Source: Pectobacterium punjabense
Lineage (GTDB): Bacteria > Pseudomonadota > Gammaproteobacteria > Enterobacterales > Enterobacteriaceae
Direction: 5' to 3'
Length of the DNA stretch: 64,000 nt
Assembly (NCBI RefSeq): GCF_012427845.1
Contig: NZ_CP038498.1
Span: 2,728,001-2,792,000 of the forward strand
The position numbers and the translations under genes were made by a program. The notes below the pieces were generated by a model that searched no databases, had not been told where the DNA came from, and saw only the letters and a list, made by a program, of their open reading frames with translations. Positions 9,966-18,779 of the stretch are shown piece after piece (positions within the stretch are counted from its first letter, which is position 1; the number at the start of each line of letters is the position of its first letter).

Positions 9966-9972
9966 GCTATCA

Positions 9973-10000
9973 GGCAGGCGGCATCATTTCACCGCCTGCC
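9973..10000. terminator. Hairpin between convergent lutC and guanidine carboxylase
   Basis: GGCAGGCGG (9973-9981) and CCGCCTGCC (9992-10000) form a 9-bp GC-rich stem. No T tract follows in either direction, so termination may be weak or factor-assisted. Confidence 0.5.
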
Positions 10001-10017
10001 ACGATACAGAGCAGGAC

Positions 10018-13000
10018 TTACCCCTGAGATTCCATCACCACCACGCACTGCCCGGCACGAACAGATGCGCCGGGCTGGCAGCGAATTTCGCGAATAATAC
10101 CACGTTGCGGTGAGACAATCGGGATCTCCATTTTCATGGATTCGAGGACCATCAACGTTTCTCCCTCGGCCACCGTCTTACCGACCTCCGTCACCACCTG
10201 CCAGAGGTTGCCGGAAATTGGGCTTTCCACGCCGAGCTGCCCTGCCTGGATCGGCGCATCATCCACCGCCTCAAGCACGACGTCCACGCTGTCTGTCACC
10301 GATTGACCGGCAATACGCCAGCGCTCACGCTCCGCTTCAAACGCCGCCCGTTGGCGTACACGGAATGTCTCGATGTCTTCCGCTTCACGCGATAGAAAAT
10401 CCTGATAAGTGCTTAGCGCCAGCTCGCTTTGTTCGATCCGCAGTGGATAGCGTCCCAGAGGGAAATCCCGTCGGATGGATAACAGTTCATCAGCCGACAC
10501 TGGATAGAAACGAATCTGGTCAAAGAAACGCAGCAGCCACGGCTTGCCGTTAAAGGCGTCTACGCCGCGATAGCGATCCCACATTTGCAGCGTACGTCCG
10601 ACAAATTGGTAACCGCCCGGCCCTTCCATGCCATAAACACACAGGTAAGCACCGCCGATCCCCACCGAGTTTTCCGCCGTCCAGGTGCGCGCCGGGTTAT
10701 ATTTGGTCGTGACTAAACGGTGGCGCGGGTCCAGCGGAGTCGCAACGGGCGCACCGAGGTAAACATCCCCCAGCCCCATCACCAGGTAGCTGGCGTCAAA
10801 CACCGTTCGGTAGACCTCATCGAGATTCTCCAATTCGTTAATACGGCGGATAAACTCAAGATTGCTCGGACACCAGGGCGCATCGCTGCGTACCGTCGTC
10901 ATGTATTTCTGAATCGCCAGTTGGCAGGCAGGATCGTCCCAAGACAGCGGCAGATAAACCACCCGCGACGGCACCGTCAGATTTTGTTGTGCGCAAACGT
11001 CCTGCCACAGCGAGGAAAGTCTGTCTAACAGATGTGATAATGCCAGCGTTTCGGGTCGGTAGTGCACCTGCAACGAGCGAATACCCGGTGTCACATCAAT
11101 GATGCCATCGAGCGTCTGCTGTTCCAGCGTCAGCATCAGCGCATGGACGCGAAAACGCAGCGCCACATCCAGTTCCGCCGCCCCGACTTCCAGCAACAGA
11201 TGGGTATCACCGGACAGCCGTGCAACCAGCCGCCTATCCGCCTCACCGATATCCAGCACCACTGGAGAAATGAGTGCAGCAGGCGACCAATCGATAGCGA
11301 TCGAGGTAAGCTGTTCCACTTCAGCATGACGCGCTAATGCCAGCGCACGTGCCGTGGTGAGATCGACAGGAGTAAAGCGCACACGATCGCCGGCGTTAAG
11401 CTGTCCCAGCGCCCACAGATCGGCTTCGATCACCGTCACCGGGCAGACGAAGCCGCCCAGACTTGGACCATCCGGGCCCAGAATAACTGGCATATCGCCG
11501 GTGAAATCCACTGCACCAATCGCATACGGGTTGTCGTGAATGTTCGAAGGGTGCAGTCCTGCTTCTCCACCGCTATCACGTACCCACTCCGGTTTCGGCC
11601 CAATCAGGCGCACGCCCGTGCGGCTGGAGTTAAAATGCACTTCCCACTCGGTAGTGAGGAAGGTTTCCATATAGGCAGGCGTAAAATAGTCCGGTGCTGC
11701 ATGCGGGCCGTAAATCACGCGTAGTTCACGTACCGCAGACAAGGTCGTGCGTAGCGCATTCGGCAGGCTGTCACCGACGCGTCTGTCCGCCAGTGCAGCA
11801 AGATGCAAGACATCCCCCGCCCGCAGCGCACGTCCTGCATGGCCGCCAAATTGCCCCAGCGTAAAAGTGCTTTTGCTGCCGAGATAATCCGGCACCTCGA
11901 TGCCACCACGCAGACAGAGATAGCTGCGTACTCCTGGTGCATTTACTGCACCTAACCGCAGTATGGCACCTGCGGGTATCGCAAAGACGCGATCCATCGG
12001 CACAGGTTGACCGTCCAGCTCAATAGCGATAGCCGCGCCGGTGACTGCCGCCACGGCGTCCGTGTTAAAACGCAACGTCGGCCCGTTCATTGTGATCTCC
12101 AACGCGGCCGTTCCCGCTGGATTTCCCACTAACCGATTCCCTAAGCGCAGCGCGCGATCGTCCATTGGGCCCGACGGTGGCACACCAACAGCCCAATAAC
12201 CAAGGCGTCCGGGGTAATCCTGCACGGTGGTTTGCGTACCCGCACCGATCACCTCACAAGTTGTCGCCTTGTAGGTCAATGCATCCAGACAGCGCGTCCA
12301 CGGCTGACCGCGGGCAAACGGTTCCGCCGCCAGAATCTGACGCAGATAGTCACGATTATGTTCCACGCCGTAAAGTCGTGTGTTCGCCAGCGCCCGCTCC
12401 AGCCCCACCATCGCCTGCTCGCGGGTAGGTTCATAGGCGATAATCTTAGCCAGCATCGGGTCAAAAAACGGCGGGATCTCGCATCCGGCCGTCACCCAAG
12501 TGTCGATGCGCAGGCGATGATCCTCTGTGGCAGGAAACGCGACTTCCGTCAGTAACCCCGGCGAAGGCTGGAACTGTTTACCCGGATCTTCCGCGTACAG
12601 GCGCGCCTGAATCGCATGCCCCTGAGGCTTCAATCCGGCAGACAGCTCGCGCAGCGGTGGTAAATCCCCTGCGGCCAGCTCGATCATCCAGCGCACCAGA
12701 TCCACGCCCCAGACCTGTTCCGTTACGCCGTGTTCGACCTGTAGACGCGTATTGACTTCAAGGAAGTAGAAACGATCGGCCGCACTGTCATAAACGAACT
12801 CCACTGTCCCCGCGCTGCGGTAATTCACCGCCTGCGCCAGACGGATTGCCGCAGAACACAGCGCATCGGCAACACCGTCCGGCAGATTGGGCGCGGGCGT
12901 TTCTTCAATCACTTTCTGGTTACGGCGCTGCACCGAACAGTCCCGAACCCCTAGCGCCAACACGTCTCCCTGACCATCGCCAAAAATCTGTACTTCCAGA

Positions 13001-13620
13001 TGTCGGGCGCGTTCGATATATTTTTCGATGAACACGCCCGCATCGCTGAAATTGTTCTGTCCCAGTCGCTTTACCGTGTCAAACGCATCGGACAGTTCCG
13101 TAGCGCTATAGCAGACGCGCATCCCAATCCCGCCACCGCCCGCCGTGCTTTTGAGCATGACCGGATAACCGATCGCTGCCGCTGCGCGCAAAGCAGCATC
13201 GCAGTTTTCCAGCAGCTCGGTGCCTTCCAACAGCGGCACGTTATGTTTTTTCGCCAGCGCCCGCGCCGTATGCTTTAAGCCGAATACGCGCAGTTGCTGC
13301 GGCGTCGGCCCGACAAAGGCAATCTGTGCCGCTTCGCAGGCTTCGGCAAATGCCGCATTCTCGGACAGAAAACCATATCCAGGGTGAATAGCCTGCGCAC
13401 CACTACGCAGAGCCGCAGAGAGAATTTTCTCGCTATCCAGATAGGTGTGAGCTGCCGCGCCCTCTCCTAGGCTAATCGCTTCATCGGCGTCCTGAATATG
13501 CAGGCTACTGATGTCGGCATCAGAATAGACCGCGACGCCACGGACGTTCATCTCGCGCAGCGAACGCAGAATACGGCACGCAATCGCACCACGGTTAGCA
13601 ATCAGAAGTGTGTCGAACAT
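10018..13620 (-). CDS. Guanidine carboxylase (annotated class: urea carboxylase)
   Basis: A 1200-aa biotin-dependent carboxylase. Domains in order: biotin carboxylase (about 1-450, ATP-grasp loop STAGGGGIGM near 160), KipA-like carboxyltransferase half (about 455-770), KipI-like half (about 780-1060), and a biotin carrier domain with biotinyl lysine K1163 in ESMKMEIP. Its partners (two DUF1989 proteins, nitrate/taurine-type ABC transporter) and the guanidine riboswitches upstream point to ATP-dependent carboxylation of guanidine to carboxyguanidine rather than of urea. Residue 705 is Asp in AVDFTGDMP. From memory, urea carboxylases carry Asn near this position (K. lactis N1330) and guanidine carboxylases carry Asp; the alignment is mine by eye. 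Unusually, no allophanate hydrolase gene follows. It is set 242 bases from the previous gene with its own riboswitch. Confidence 0.85.
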   Translation of the reverse strand: MFDTLLIANRGAIACRILRSLREMNVRGVAVYSDADISSLHIQDADEAISLGEGAAAHTYLDSEKILSAALRSGAQAIHPGYGFLSENAAFAEACEAAQIAFVGPTPQQLRVFGLKHTARALAKKHNVPLLEGTELLENCDAALRAAAAIGYPVMLKSTAGGGGIGMRVCYSATELSDAFDTVKRLGQNNFSDAGVFIEKYIERARHLEVQIFGDGQGDVLALGVRDCSVQRRNQKVIEETPAPNLPDGVADALCSAAIRLAQAVNYRSAGTVEFVYDSAADRFYFLEVNTRLQVEHGVTEQVWGVDLVRWMIELAAGDLPPLRELSAGLKPQGHAIQARLYAEDPGKQFQPSPGLLTEVAFPATEDHRLRIDTWVTAGCEIPPFFDPMLAKIIAYEPTREQAMVGLERALANTRLYGVEHNRDYLRQILAAEPFARGQPWTRCLDALTYKATTCEVIGAGTQTTVQDYPGRLGYWAVGVPPSGPMDDRALRLGNRLVGNPAGTAALEITMNGPTLRFNTDAVAAVTGAAIAIELDGQPVPMDRVFAIPAGAILRLGAVNAPGVRSYLCLRGGIEVPDYLGSKSTFTLGQFGGHAGRALRAGDVLHLAALADRRVGDSLPNALRTTLSAVRELRVIYGPHAAPDYFTPAYMETFLTTEWEVHFNSSRTGVRLIGPKPEWVRDSGGEAGLHPSNIHDNPYAIGAVDFTGDMPVILGPDGPSLGGFVCPVTVIEADLWALGQLNAGDRVRFTPVDLTTARALALARHAEVEQLTSIAIDWSPAALISPVVLDIGEADRRLVARLSGDTHLLLEVGAAELDVALRFRVHALMLTLEQQTLDGIIDVTPGIRSLQVHYRPETLALSHLLDRLSSLWQDVCAQQNLTVPSRVVYLPLSWDDPACQLAIQKYMTTVRSDAPWCPSNLEFIRRINELENLDEVYRTVFDASYLVMGLGDVYLGAPVATPLDPRHRLVTTKYNPARTWTAENSVGIGGAYLCVYGMEGPGGYQFVGRTLQMWDRYRGVDAFNGKPWLLRFFDQIRFYPVSADELLSIRRDFPLGRYPLRIEQSELALSTYQDFLSREAEDIETFRVRQRAAFEAERERWRIAGQSVTDSVDVVLEAVDDAPIQAGQLGVESPISGNLWQVVTEVGKTVAEGETLMVLESMKMEIPIVSPQRGIIREIRCQPGASVRAGQCVVVMESQG

Positions 13621-13638
13621 ACGCTAGACTCATGCAAG

Positions 13639-13684
13639 GGCGGGTCGTCCCGCCAAAATGCGATCCGCATGATGGTCGTCCATC
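13639..13684 (-). promoter_or_regulatory. Guanidine-II (mini-ykkC) riboswitch before the carboxylase
   Basis: On the minus strand two hairpins carry identical ACGA loops: GATGG-ACGA-CCATC (13671-13684) and GGCGGG-ACGA-CCCGCC (13639-13654). They are separated by 16 bases that can themselves pair (ATGCG/CGCAT). Tandem hairpins with ACGR loops are the defining architecture of the guanidine-II riboswitch, whose loops kiss when each binds guanidinium. The second hairpin ends 18 bases before the carboxylase ATG, so translational control is likely. The Shine-Dalgarno sequence there is weak (ATGAG). The remaining 13685-13862 shows no coding potential; it contains a hairpin ACACGC/GCGTGT at about 13820-13840. 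Confidence 0.8.
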
Positions 13685-13862
13685 GCGGTAACGGTCAAAG
13701 GAGGTAGAAGCGTGCTCCCACGCCGGAATCATCAGTTTTTGTCAGACGGAGAACGGCTCGTCGACGGCAGAAAATACCGATTCGCTCTCGCGTCAAGCGC
13801 ACTCACCAGCCACACTTTCACACGCTGCCAGCGCGTGTGTTTTTCATCATCTCGGTTCGGCG

Positions 13863-14498
13863 TCAGTTCCATACCAGCACCTCCGCAGGTGTCGGGTTCC
13901 AGCCGTTACACGGGTTATTCAACTGCGGGCAGTTGGAGATCAATACGATGACGTCCGTCTCGGTGCGTAGCTCCACGTATTTCCCCGGTGCGGAAATACC
14001 GTCCTCAAAGGTCAGCCCACCTTCCGGCGTCACCGGCACGTTCATGAAGAAGTTAATGTTCGCACCAATATCTTTTTTATTCAGGCGACCATCGTGCAGG
14101 CAGGCGCAGAGAAAATTGTCACGGCAACTGTGCATGTAACGCCGATCGAGCGCATAGCGCACCGTATTACTCTCTTGCGCACAGGCACCGCCCAACGTGT
14201 CATGGCGACCGCAGGTATCAGCGACGATCGTCAGAAGTGGATTACCAAGATTGGAGTACAGCACGCTACCTGTCGTCAGATAGACACTATTCTGGCGGCG
14301 CAGCGTACGTTGTGGATCGTAGCGCTCGCGTGGGTCATCAACGCGATAGAACAGCGTATCCACCGCCTGATTACCTTCCAAATCCAGCAGTCGCAGCGTC
14401 TGGCCTTGTTTGACCTCAAACAAATAAGGCTCTCCGGCAGGGATCACATGGCGGAAGACCGCGTCCTCGACCATTTTATTGCTGGCAGTTAACGTCAT
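13863..14498 (-). CDS. DUF1989 protein, carboxyguanidine deiminase subunit (UAAP2 type)
   Basis: A 211-aa DUF1989 protein formerly called urea carboxylase-associated protein 2 or 1. Members of this family form a heteromeric carboxyguanidine deiminase (CgdAB) that converts carboxyguanidine to allophanate and ammonia. Features include an N-terminal segment around [20 protein letters not shown], the pair [20 protein letters not shown] with likely metal-ligand Cys/His, and a C-terminal [17 protein letters not shown]. It is a diverged paralogue of the next gene upstream (14510-15244; ADTCGRHD versus TDTCGWHD), from which it is separated by 11 bases. Which subunit name (cgdA or cgdB) applies cannot be told by eye. 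Confidence 0.85.
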   Translation of the reverse strand: MTLTASNKMVEDAVFRHVIPAGEPYLFEVKQGQTLRLLDLEGNQAVDTLFYRVDDPRERYDPQRTLRRQNSVYLTTGSVLYSNLGNPLLTIVADTCGRHDTLGGACAQESNTVRYALDRRYMHSCRDNFLCACLHDGRLNKKDIGANINFFMNVPVTPEGGLTFEDGISAPGKYVELRTETDVIVLISNCPQLNNPCNGWNPTPAEVLVWN

Positions 14499-14509
14499 GT
14501 CCGGCCTCC

Positions 14510-15244
14510 TTATAGATAACCGCGTTCGGTATTGTGAAACGCGCGTGCATTTTCCTCACGGTACGCACGGCAGTATGCAGCGACATCCTCGCCTTCCGAC
14601 CAACTCCAGGTGAGCGCAATCGGGCGCGGCGCATACGTCGGGCTGGGGTCCATCGGGTGTTGTAAGGCGGTCAGCACCACCAGCGTATCCATCGGCGCAT
14701 ACAGTTCGATGTAATCCCCCGCCTGAGAATGATTGGCGTAGAAGTGAAACTGCCCCTGCGCATTCACGGTGACTTTGCTGAACAGGTTGATCGTCATCAG
14801 CAGATCTTGCAGATTGAGGTTCCATTTCCCCATCTCGACCAACAGGTTATCCATGCCGTTGCGAAAAAAGTCGTTGCGCAATTCCTGATAGCGCCCTTGT
14901 CCGTATTTCTCATGCACCTCCTGTGCATTGAGTACGCCACCAACGCTGTCGTGCCAGCCGCAGGTGTCGGTCACGATCGCCGCCAATACGCGTCCCATGT
15001 CGGAATAGAGACAGTGTCCCACTGTTAACTTGGCGGTATGTTGCCCTTTCAGGGTATCCGGCAGGTTCAGGCGCTCGCTGGTTTGGTGCGCGTTAAACAG
15101 CAGTAAGCCCACATTGCCGCCGCCTTCCACATCTGTGATCCGCAGAATTTGCCCGCGCTTGAGGATGAAGGAGGTATGGCCTCCGCCCGGCACCGTTTCT
15201 TCATCAAACGCTGGCCGGCCTGTCGATGTCTGTATCTCTGTCAT
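14510..15244 (-). CDS. DUF1989 protein, carboxyguanidine deiminase subunit (UAAP1 type)
   Basis: A 244-aa DUF1989 protein, the partner of the protein at 13863-14498. It begins with [19 protein letters not shown] and carries [14 protein letters not shown] and the tail [18 protein letters not shown] found in urea carboxylase-associated protein 1. Together the two are expected to hydrolyse the product of the carboxylase to allophanate plus ammonia in the cytoplasm. It lies 13 bases after the ABC ATPase stop, clearly in the same transcript. Allophanate still needs an allophanate hydrolase, which is not in this window. Confidence 0.85.
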   Translation of the reverse strand: MTEIQTSTGRPAFDEETVPGGGHTSFILKRGQILRITDVEGGGNVGLLLFNAHQTSERLNLPDTLKGQHTAKLTVGHCLYSDMGRVLAAIVTDTCGWHDSVGGVLNAQEVHEKYGQGRYQELRNDFFRNGMDNLLVEMGKWNLNLQDLLMTINLFSKVTVNAQGQFHFYANHSQAGDYIELYAPMDTLVVLTALQHPMDPSPTYAPRPIALTWSWSEGEDVAAYCRAYREENARAFHNTERGYL

Positions 15245-15257
15245 AAAAGAAAGCTCC

Positions 15258-16049
15258 TTAAACGGGGGATGTCATCGCGCTGATAACAGGAGAAAGCGGT
15301 GCAAGCGCACGCAGGCGCGTGGCGAGGCGCGCCTGATTCAGCGGAATGTCATAAGTAATGCGTGCGCCATAGGCTTCCGGCGCATGGGGATCGACGCGCA
15401 CTTTGTCGAACACCAGCAGACGCGTGCCAAGGTGGAACCCTTCCGGTAAATCGTGGGTGACCATAAAGACCGTTAAGCGAGTTTCCCGCCACAGCTCCAG
15501 CAGCAGGGTGTGCATATCGCCGCGAATACCGGGGTCCAGCGCCCCAAACGGTTCATCAAGCAGCAGGATGCGCGGCTGGACAATGAATGCCTGCGCAATG
15601 GCAAGCCGCTGCTGCATCCCACCGGAAAGCTGGTTGGGATATTTGTGCATGGCGTGTCCAAGCCCGACGCGCTCCAACATCCGTGCGGCGCGATCTCTTG
15701 CCGCTTGCTTATGTTGCCCGAACAGCCGGCCTAGCCAGGGAGAGCGCGGTATTTCCAGCCCAATCACCACGTTTTCCAGCACGGTCAAATGTGGAAAAAC
15801 CGAATAACGCTGAAACACCACGCCGCGACTGGCATCCGGTTCGGCGGGCAGCGGCTTCCCTTCAAGCCGCACTTCGCCACGGCTGGGCGTTTCCTGCCCC
15901 AGCAGCAGACGCAAAAAAGTGGATTTACCGCAGCCGGATGCCCCGACCATCGTACAAAACGCCCCTTCCTCGACGTTCAGGTTGAGCCGTTCCAGCACGA
16001 CGTGGTCGCCGTATTCCTGCCAAATGTTATCAATCTCGATAAAACTCAT
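15258..16049 (-). CDS. ABC transporter ATP-binding protein (guanidine operon)
   Basis: Nucleotide-binding subunit of a nitrate/sulfonate/taurine-type ABC importer, 263 aa. Visible motifs are Walker A GASGCGKST, signature LSGGMQQRLAIAQA, Walker B ILLLDEPFGALD and the switch histidine in FMVTHDLPEG. The ATG at 16049 overlaps the permease stop by four bases (ATGA). The frame stays open upstream to 16328, but that stretch is the permease gene read in another frame. The C-terminus (about residues 225-263) is longer than the minimal ATPase. The operon context implies uptake of guanidine or a guanidine derivative. Confidence 0.92.
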   Translation of the reverse strand: MSFIEIDNIWQEYGDHVVLERLNLNVEEGAFCTMVGASGCGKSTFLRLLLGQETPSRGEVRLEGKPLPAEPDASRGVVFQRYSVFPHLTVLENVVIGLEIPRSPWLGRLFGQHKQAARDRAARMLERVGLGHAMHKYPNQLSGGMQQRLAIAQAFIVQPRILLLDEPFGALDPGIRGDMHTLLLELWRETRLTVFMVTHDLPEGFHLGTRLLVFDKVRVDPHAPEAYGARITYDIPLNQARLATRLRALAPLSPVISAMTSPV

Positions 16050-16861
16050 GCTTTGCTTTCCTCTGACCACGGGAACCAACGGCGATGCAGCCAGCACAGT
16101 GCCATATCCATCAGCCATGCCAGCAGCGTGATCCACACCACGTACGGCAGAATCACGTCCATCGCCAAATAGCGGCGAACCAGAAAGATGCGGTAGCCCA
16201 ATCCTGCCGTGGCTGAAATCGCTTCGGCGGAAATCAGGAACAGCCACGCCGCCCCCAGCAACAGCCGCAGTGAAATCAACAGCCGCGACAGTAATTGCGG
16301 CAGGATAACGCGCAGCACCACGACCCAACTGTTCGCTCCCAGCGTCTGTGCTTTGATCAGCATTTCCTGTGGGATATTGCGGGCATGTTGTTCGAGATCG
16401 CGCGCCAGCATCGGCGTGACACCAATGACGATCAGCATCACTTTCGAGAGTTCATCCAATCCGAAGACGATGAAAAGAATCGGTAAAATCGCCAGCGGCG
16501 GGATCATCGACAACACCGCCATCAACGGCGAGAGCGACGCACGAAACAGCGGAAAAGCCCCTGCCGCAATCCCAAACAACAGGCTCAACAGGCTGGCGAT
16601 CCCCAGACCCAGCGCGAGGCGTACTAGACTGGCCTGTGTATCCAGCCAGAACAGGTAGTCACCGCTCCGTTTGTCTTCGGTCAATGCCATGCGCTGAATT
16701 GCTTCGGCCATTTGCCCAAGACTTGGCAGCAGTTTGTCATTGGGATTAGCTTCCAGCCGCAGTGCCGACCCCACGAGGTACAGCACCAGCAGCGCGGCAA
16801 ACGGCAGCAGAACCAGCAGCAGCCGTCCACCTCGACTGGGGGAGCGATTGATTAAGCGCAC
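16046..16861 (-). CDS. ABC transporter permease (guanidine operon)
   Basis: Inner-membrane permease of 271 aa with about six transmembrane segments. It has the cytoplasmic coupling motif of the family, around AQTLGANSWVVVLRVILPQ (EAA loop, consensus EAA---G---------I-LP). It overlaps the ATPase gene by four bases and starts 22 bases after the binding-protein stop. It belongs to the SsuC/TauC-like group by general appearance. Substrate cannot be read from the sequence; guanidine import is inferred from the riboswitch and the downstream catabolic enzymes. Confidence 0.9.
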   Translation of the reverse strand: MRLINRSPSRGGRLLLVLLPFAALLVLYLVGSALRLEANPNDKLLPSLGQMAEAIQRMALTEDKRSGDYLFWLDTQASLVRLALGLGIASLLSLLFGIAAGAFPLFRASLSPLMAVLSMIPPLAILPILFIVFGLDELSKVMLIVIGVTPMLARDLEQHARNIPQEMLIKAQTLGANSWVVVLRVILPQLLSRLLISLRLLLGAAWLFLISAEAISATAGLGYRIFLVRRYLAMDVILPYVVWITLLAWLMDMALCWLHRRWFPWSEESKA

Positions 16862-16883
16862 GATAGTCTCTCCAGTCTATAGG

Positions 16884-17942
16884 TCAGAGTTTGTTCTCTG
16901 CGGCCAGACGCACGAAGGTATCGTCAAAGCGCAGTTTTACATTGGCGCTATCGCCCTGCGTAACCTGACCTGGAAACGTCATGCCGATAAAATCGGCACT
17001 CTGTGCACCTGCGCCAAGTAACCCTTTGTCAAAGGAGAAATCCGCAACGCGTTTCATGGTGTTCGGGAGATCCGCGCTGGTCAGGAAGGTCAGATTGTCC
17101 TGTGCGGAATAAAACAGGTGGGTGGTTTTCAACTGTGCCTGATAGCCGGCCAAGTCAGTGCCGGAAGCAGCCGCCATTGACTCCAACGCCGACTTGTCGC
17201 CCGCCTTCATCAACGCCATCATTTCAAACCAGGCACCGGCCAGCGCTTTACCCAGAGCCGGATTGTCTTGGAGCGTCTGCGTGTTTACGACCATCATGTC
17301 GATCAGCTCTCCGGGGATCTGACCAGACTGAAAGACTTCCGTGGTATCCGGCTGGTTTCTTATCGCCGAAAGTTGCGGGTTCCAGGCAACAGCCGCCTGT
17401 ACACTGCGGGTGGCGAAAGCGGCAACAATATCGGCATCGGACGTGTTGACGACGGTGACATCTCGCTCCCGTAGCCCGGCGGTTTCCAGACCGCGCACCA
17501 GCAGGTAATGGGAAACAGAGAGTTCAGGCAGGTTGACCTTCATTCCGCGCAGGTCACCAAGCGTTTTCCCTTTGCCTTTGAGCACGATACCGTCATTGCC
17601 AGCGGAGAAACTGCCAAGCAGCAGCGCCGTAGTATCCACACCGCCCACAGCCGGAATAGTCAACGCATCCATGTTGGTCATGGTGCAGCCGTCGAACTGT
17701 CCGGCGGTGTATTGATTGATCGACTCGACGTAGTCGTTAAGCTGGGTAACCTTAATTTTGATGCCGTACTTGTCGGCCCATTTATCGATAATGCCCTGCG
17801 TACCGATGAAGCCCCACGGCATCCATCCAGCATAGATAGTCCAGCACACGTTGAATTGCGTTTTAGGCGCAGCCTGTGAAGGGAAACTCAGCAACGCTGA
17901 GAGACTGAGGACGCAAACGCCCAGTAAACGAGATAGGTTCAT
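16884..17942 (-). CDS. ABC transporter substrate-binding protein (guanidine operon)
   Basis: Periplasmic binding protein of 352 aa. A clear Sec signal peptide (MNLSRLLGVCVLSLSALLSF, cleavage near SQA-APKTQ at about residue 24) precedes a NMT1/SsuA-type fold. Segments such as FNVCWTIYAGWMPWGFI and QYTAGQFDGCTMTNMDALTI are typical of the cluster next to urea/guanidine carboxylases. It is the first gene of the operon and is preceded by CCGGAGGT as ribosome site. Its start is about 20 bases after the terminator of the guanidine-I riboswitch, so the whole operon should be expressed when guanidine is bound. Confidence 0.92.
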   Translation of the reverse strand: MNLSRLLGVCVLSLSALLSFPSQAAPKTQFNVCWTIYAGWMPWGFIGTQGIIDKWADKYGIKIKVTQLNDYVESINQYTAGQFDGCTMTNMDALTIPAVGGVDTTALLLGSFSAGNDGIVLKGKGKTLGDLRGMKVNLPELSVSHYLLVRGLETAGLRERDVTVVNTSDADIVAAFATRSVQAAVAWNPQLSAIRNQPDTTEVFQSGQIPGELIDMMVVNTQTLQDNPALGKALAGAWFEMMALMKAGDKSALESMAAASGTDLAGYQAQLKTTHLFYSAQDNLTFLTSADLPNTMKRVADFSFDKGLLGAGAQSADFIGMTFPGQVTQGDSANVKLRFDDTFVRLAAENKL

Positions 17943-17964
17943 GCCAGACCTCCGGTTGAGTAGG

Positions 17965-18095
17965 AAAAAAGCGGGAACAGCGCGACACCATGGGTGTTGC
18001 TGTCTCCCGGGCTTTTGTCCCGCCGTGTAACCTCAACTGGAGGTCGCCAGCTCTCGGACCAGACATCCATATTGCATGGATCGGAACCCTAGCCA
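17965..18095 (-). promoter_or_regulatory. Guanidine-I (ykkC) riboswitch with terminator platform
   Basis: On the minus strand the aptamer (18095 to 18002) contains the class hallmarks in order: CTAGGGTTCCG, CTGGTCCGAGAG, GGCGACCTC / GAGGTTACACGGCG and GGGACAAAAGCCCGGGAGAC. The last part, GGGAGACAGCAACACC, can instead pair with GGTGTCGCGCTGTTCCC to form a hairpin followed by TTTTTT (plus-strand A run 17965-17970), an intrinsic terminator. Guanidinium binding should stabilise the aptamer and let transcription read into the ABC transporter and degradation genes. This is the standard mechanism of the class, and every conserved block is visible here. Confidence 0.95.
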
Positions 18096-18284
18096 GCTAT
18101 TCAGGTTGTTCAGCGCCCTATGTGGTGCTGTCCCGAATAGATAAAAGCAAAAGGCGTGCCAGTACCGGAAATGCCGTTATGACGACCGTTTGTGCAGGGA
18201 AACACGGCACTCCCGCGCTATCGAGGTGCAACAGCTCGGTGAGATCGCCTCACGGCAGTGCAGAAATGGCGGGTGATGCAGGAT

Positions 18285-18698
18285 CTAGCGTGCCGAACCG
18301 TTCGCCGCTATTTTTTCCAGCAGCGCACTAAACATCGCTTGTTCATCCTGGGACAGTGCCTGAAGCATCTGTGCCTCTATCTGCTTTTCCTGATGCATAA
18401 AAACCTGTGTAAACGCGACGCCCTTATCGGACAAACTGAGCCACACGCTACGGCCATCATCCGGGTTATCGAGCTTGCGAACATAATCGCGTTTGACCAG
18501 TTCTGCGACCATGCGGGTGATCTGCGCCTTATCCCGCCCGACAGTTTTCGCCAGCGACTGAGGCGTAATTCGCCCTTCCATCGCGATGATCTTACATAGC
18601 CGGATATGCACAACATCCAGATTAATGTCGTGCGCTTTCATCTGTTCCTGCATCTGTGCCTTATAGCGTTCTAATAAGGCAAAAAGGGCTTTCATCAT
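18285..18698 (-). CDS. MarR-family transcriptional regulator
   Basis: Cytoplasmic winged-helix repressor of 137 aa. The helix-turn-helix lies in ITPQSLAKTVGRDKAQITRM (about residues 43-62) and the wing in VRKLDNPDDGRSVWLSLSDKG, with the D-x-R-s motif typical of MarR. The start is either of two adjacent ATGs at 18698 or 18695. It is divergent from the small gene at 18780 with an inverted-repeat operator between them, so it probably controls both. Its ligand cannot be predicted. It sits upstream of the guanidine operon on the same strand but is separated by the riboswitch region. Confidence 0.9.
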   Translation of the reverse strand: MMKALFALLERYKAQMQEQMKAHDINLDVVHIRLCKIIAMEGRITPQSLAKTVGRDKAQITRMVAELVKRDYVRKLDNPDDGRSVWLSLSDKGVAFTQVFMHQEKQIEAQMLQALSQDEQAMFSALLEKIAANGSAR

Positions 18699-18728
18699 GC
18701 TTTATTGACTCAGTCAACCAATGATCAT

Positions 18729-18749
18729 ATAGTTGATTTTATCAACTAT
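18729..18749. promoter_or_regulatory. Probable MarR operator
   Basis: Perfect inverted repeat ATAGTTGAT (18729-18737) and ATCAACTAT (18741-18749) with a TTT spacer. It is centred in the 81-bp gap between the divergent marR-type gene and the gene at 18780. Size and symmetry match MarR operators. A further GTCAACCAATGATCAT lies beside it. Confidence 0.7.
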
Positions 18750-18779
18750 CTATCATGAGTTCAATTTAGCGAGGCTACG

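Noticed and set aside
10110..13300. Several plus-strand frames of 60-150 codons within the carboxylase gene
   Set aside because: They are antisense to a continuous 1200-codon gene with all expected motifs, and their residues show no family character.
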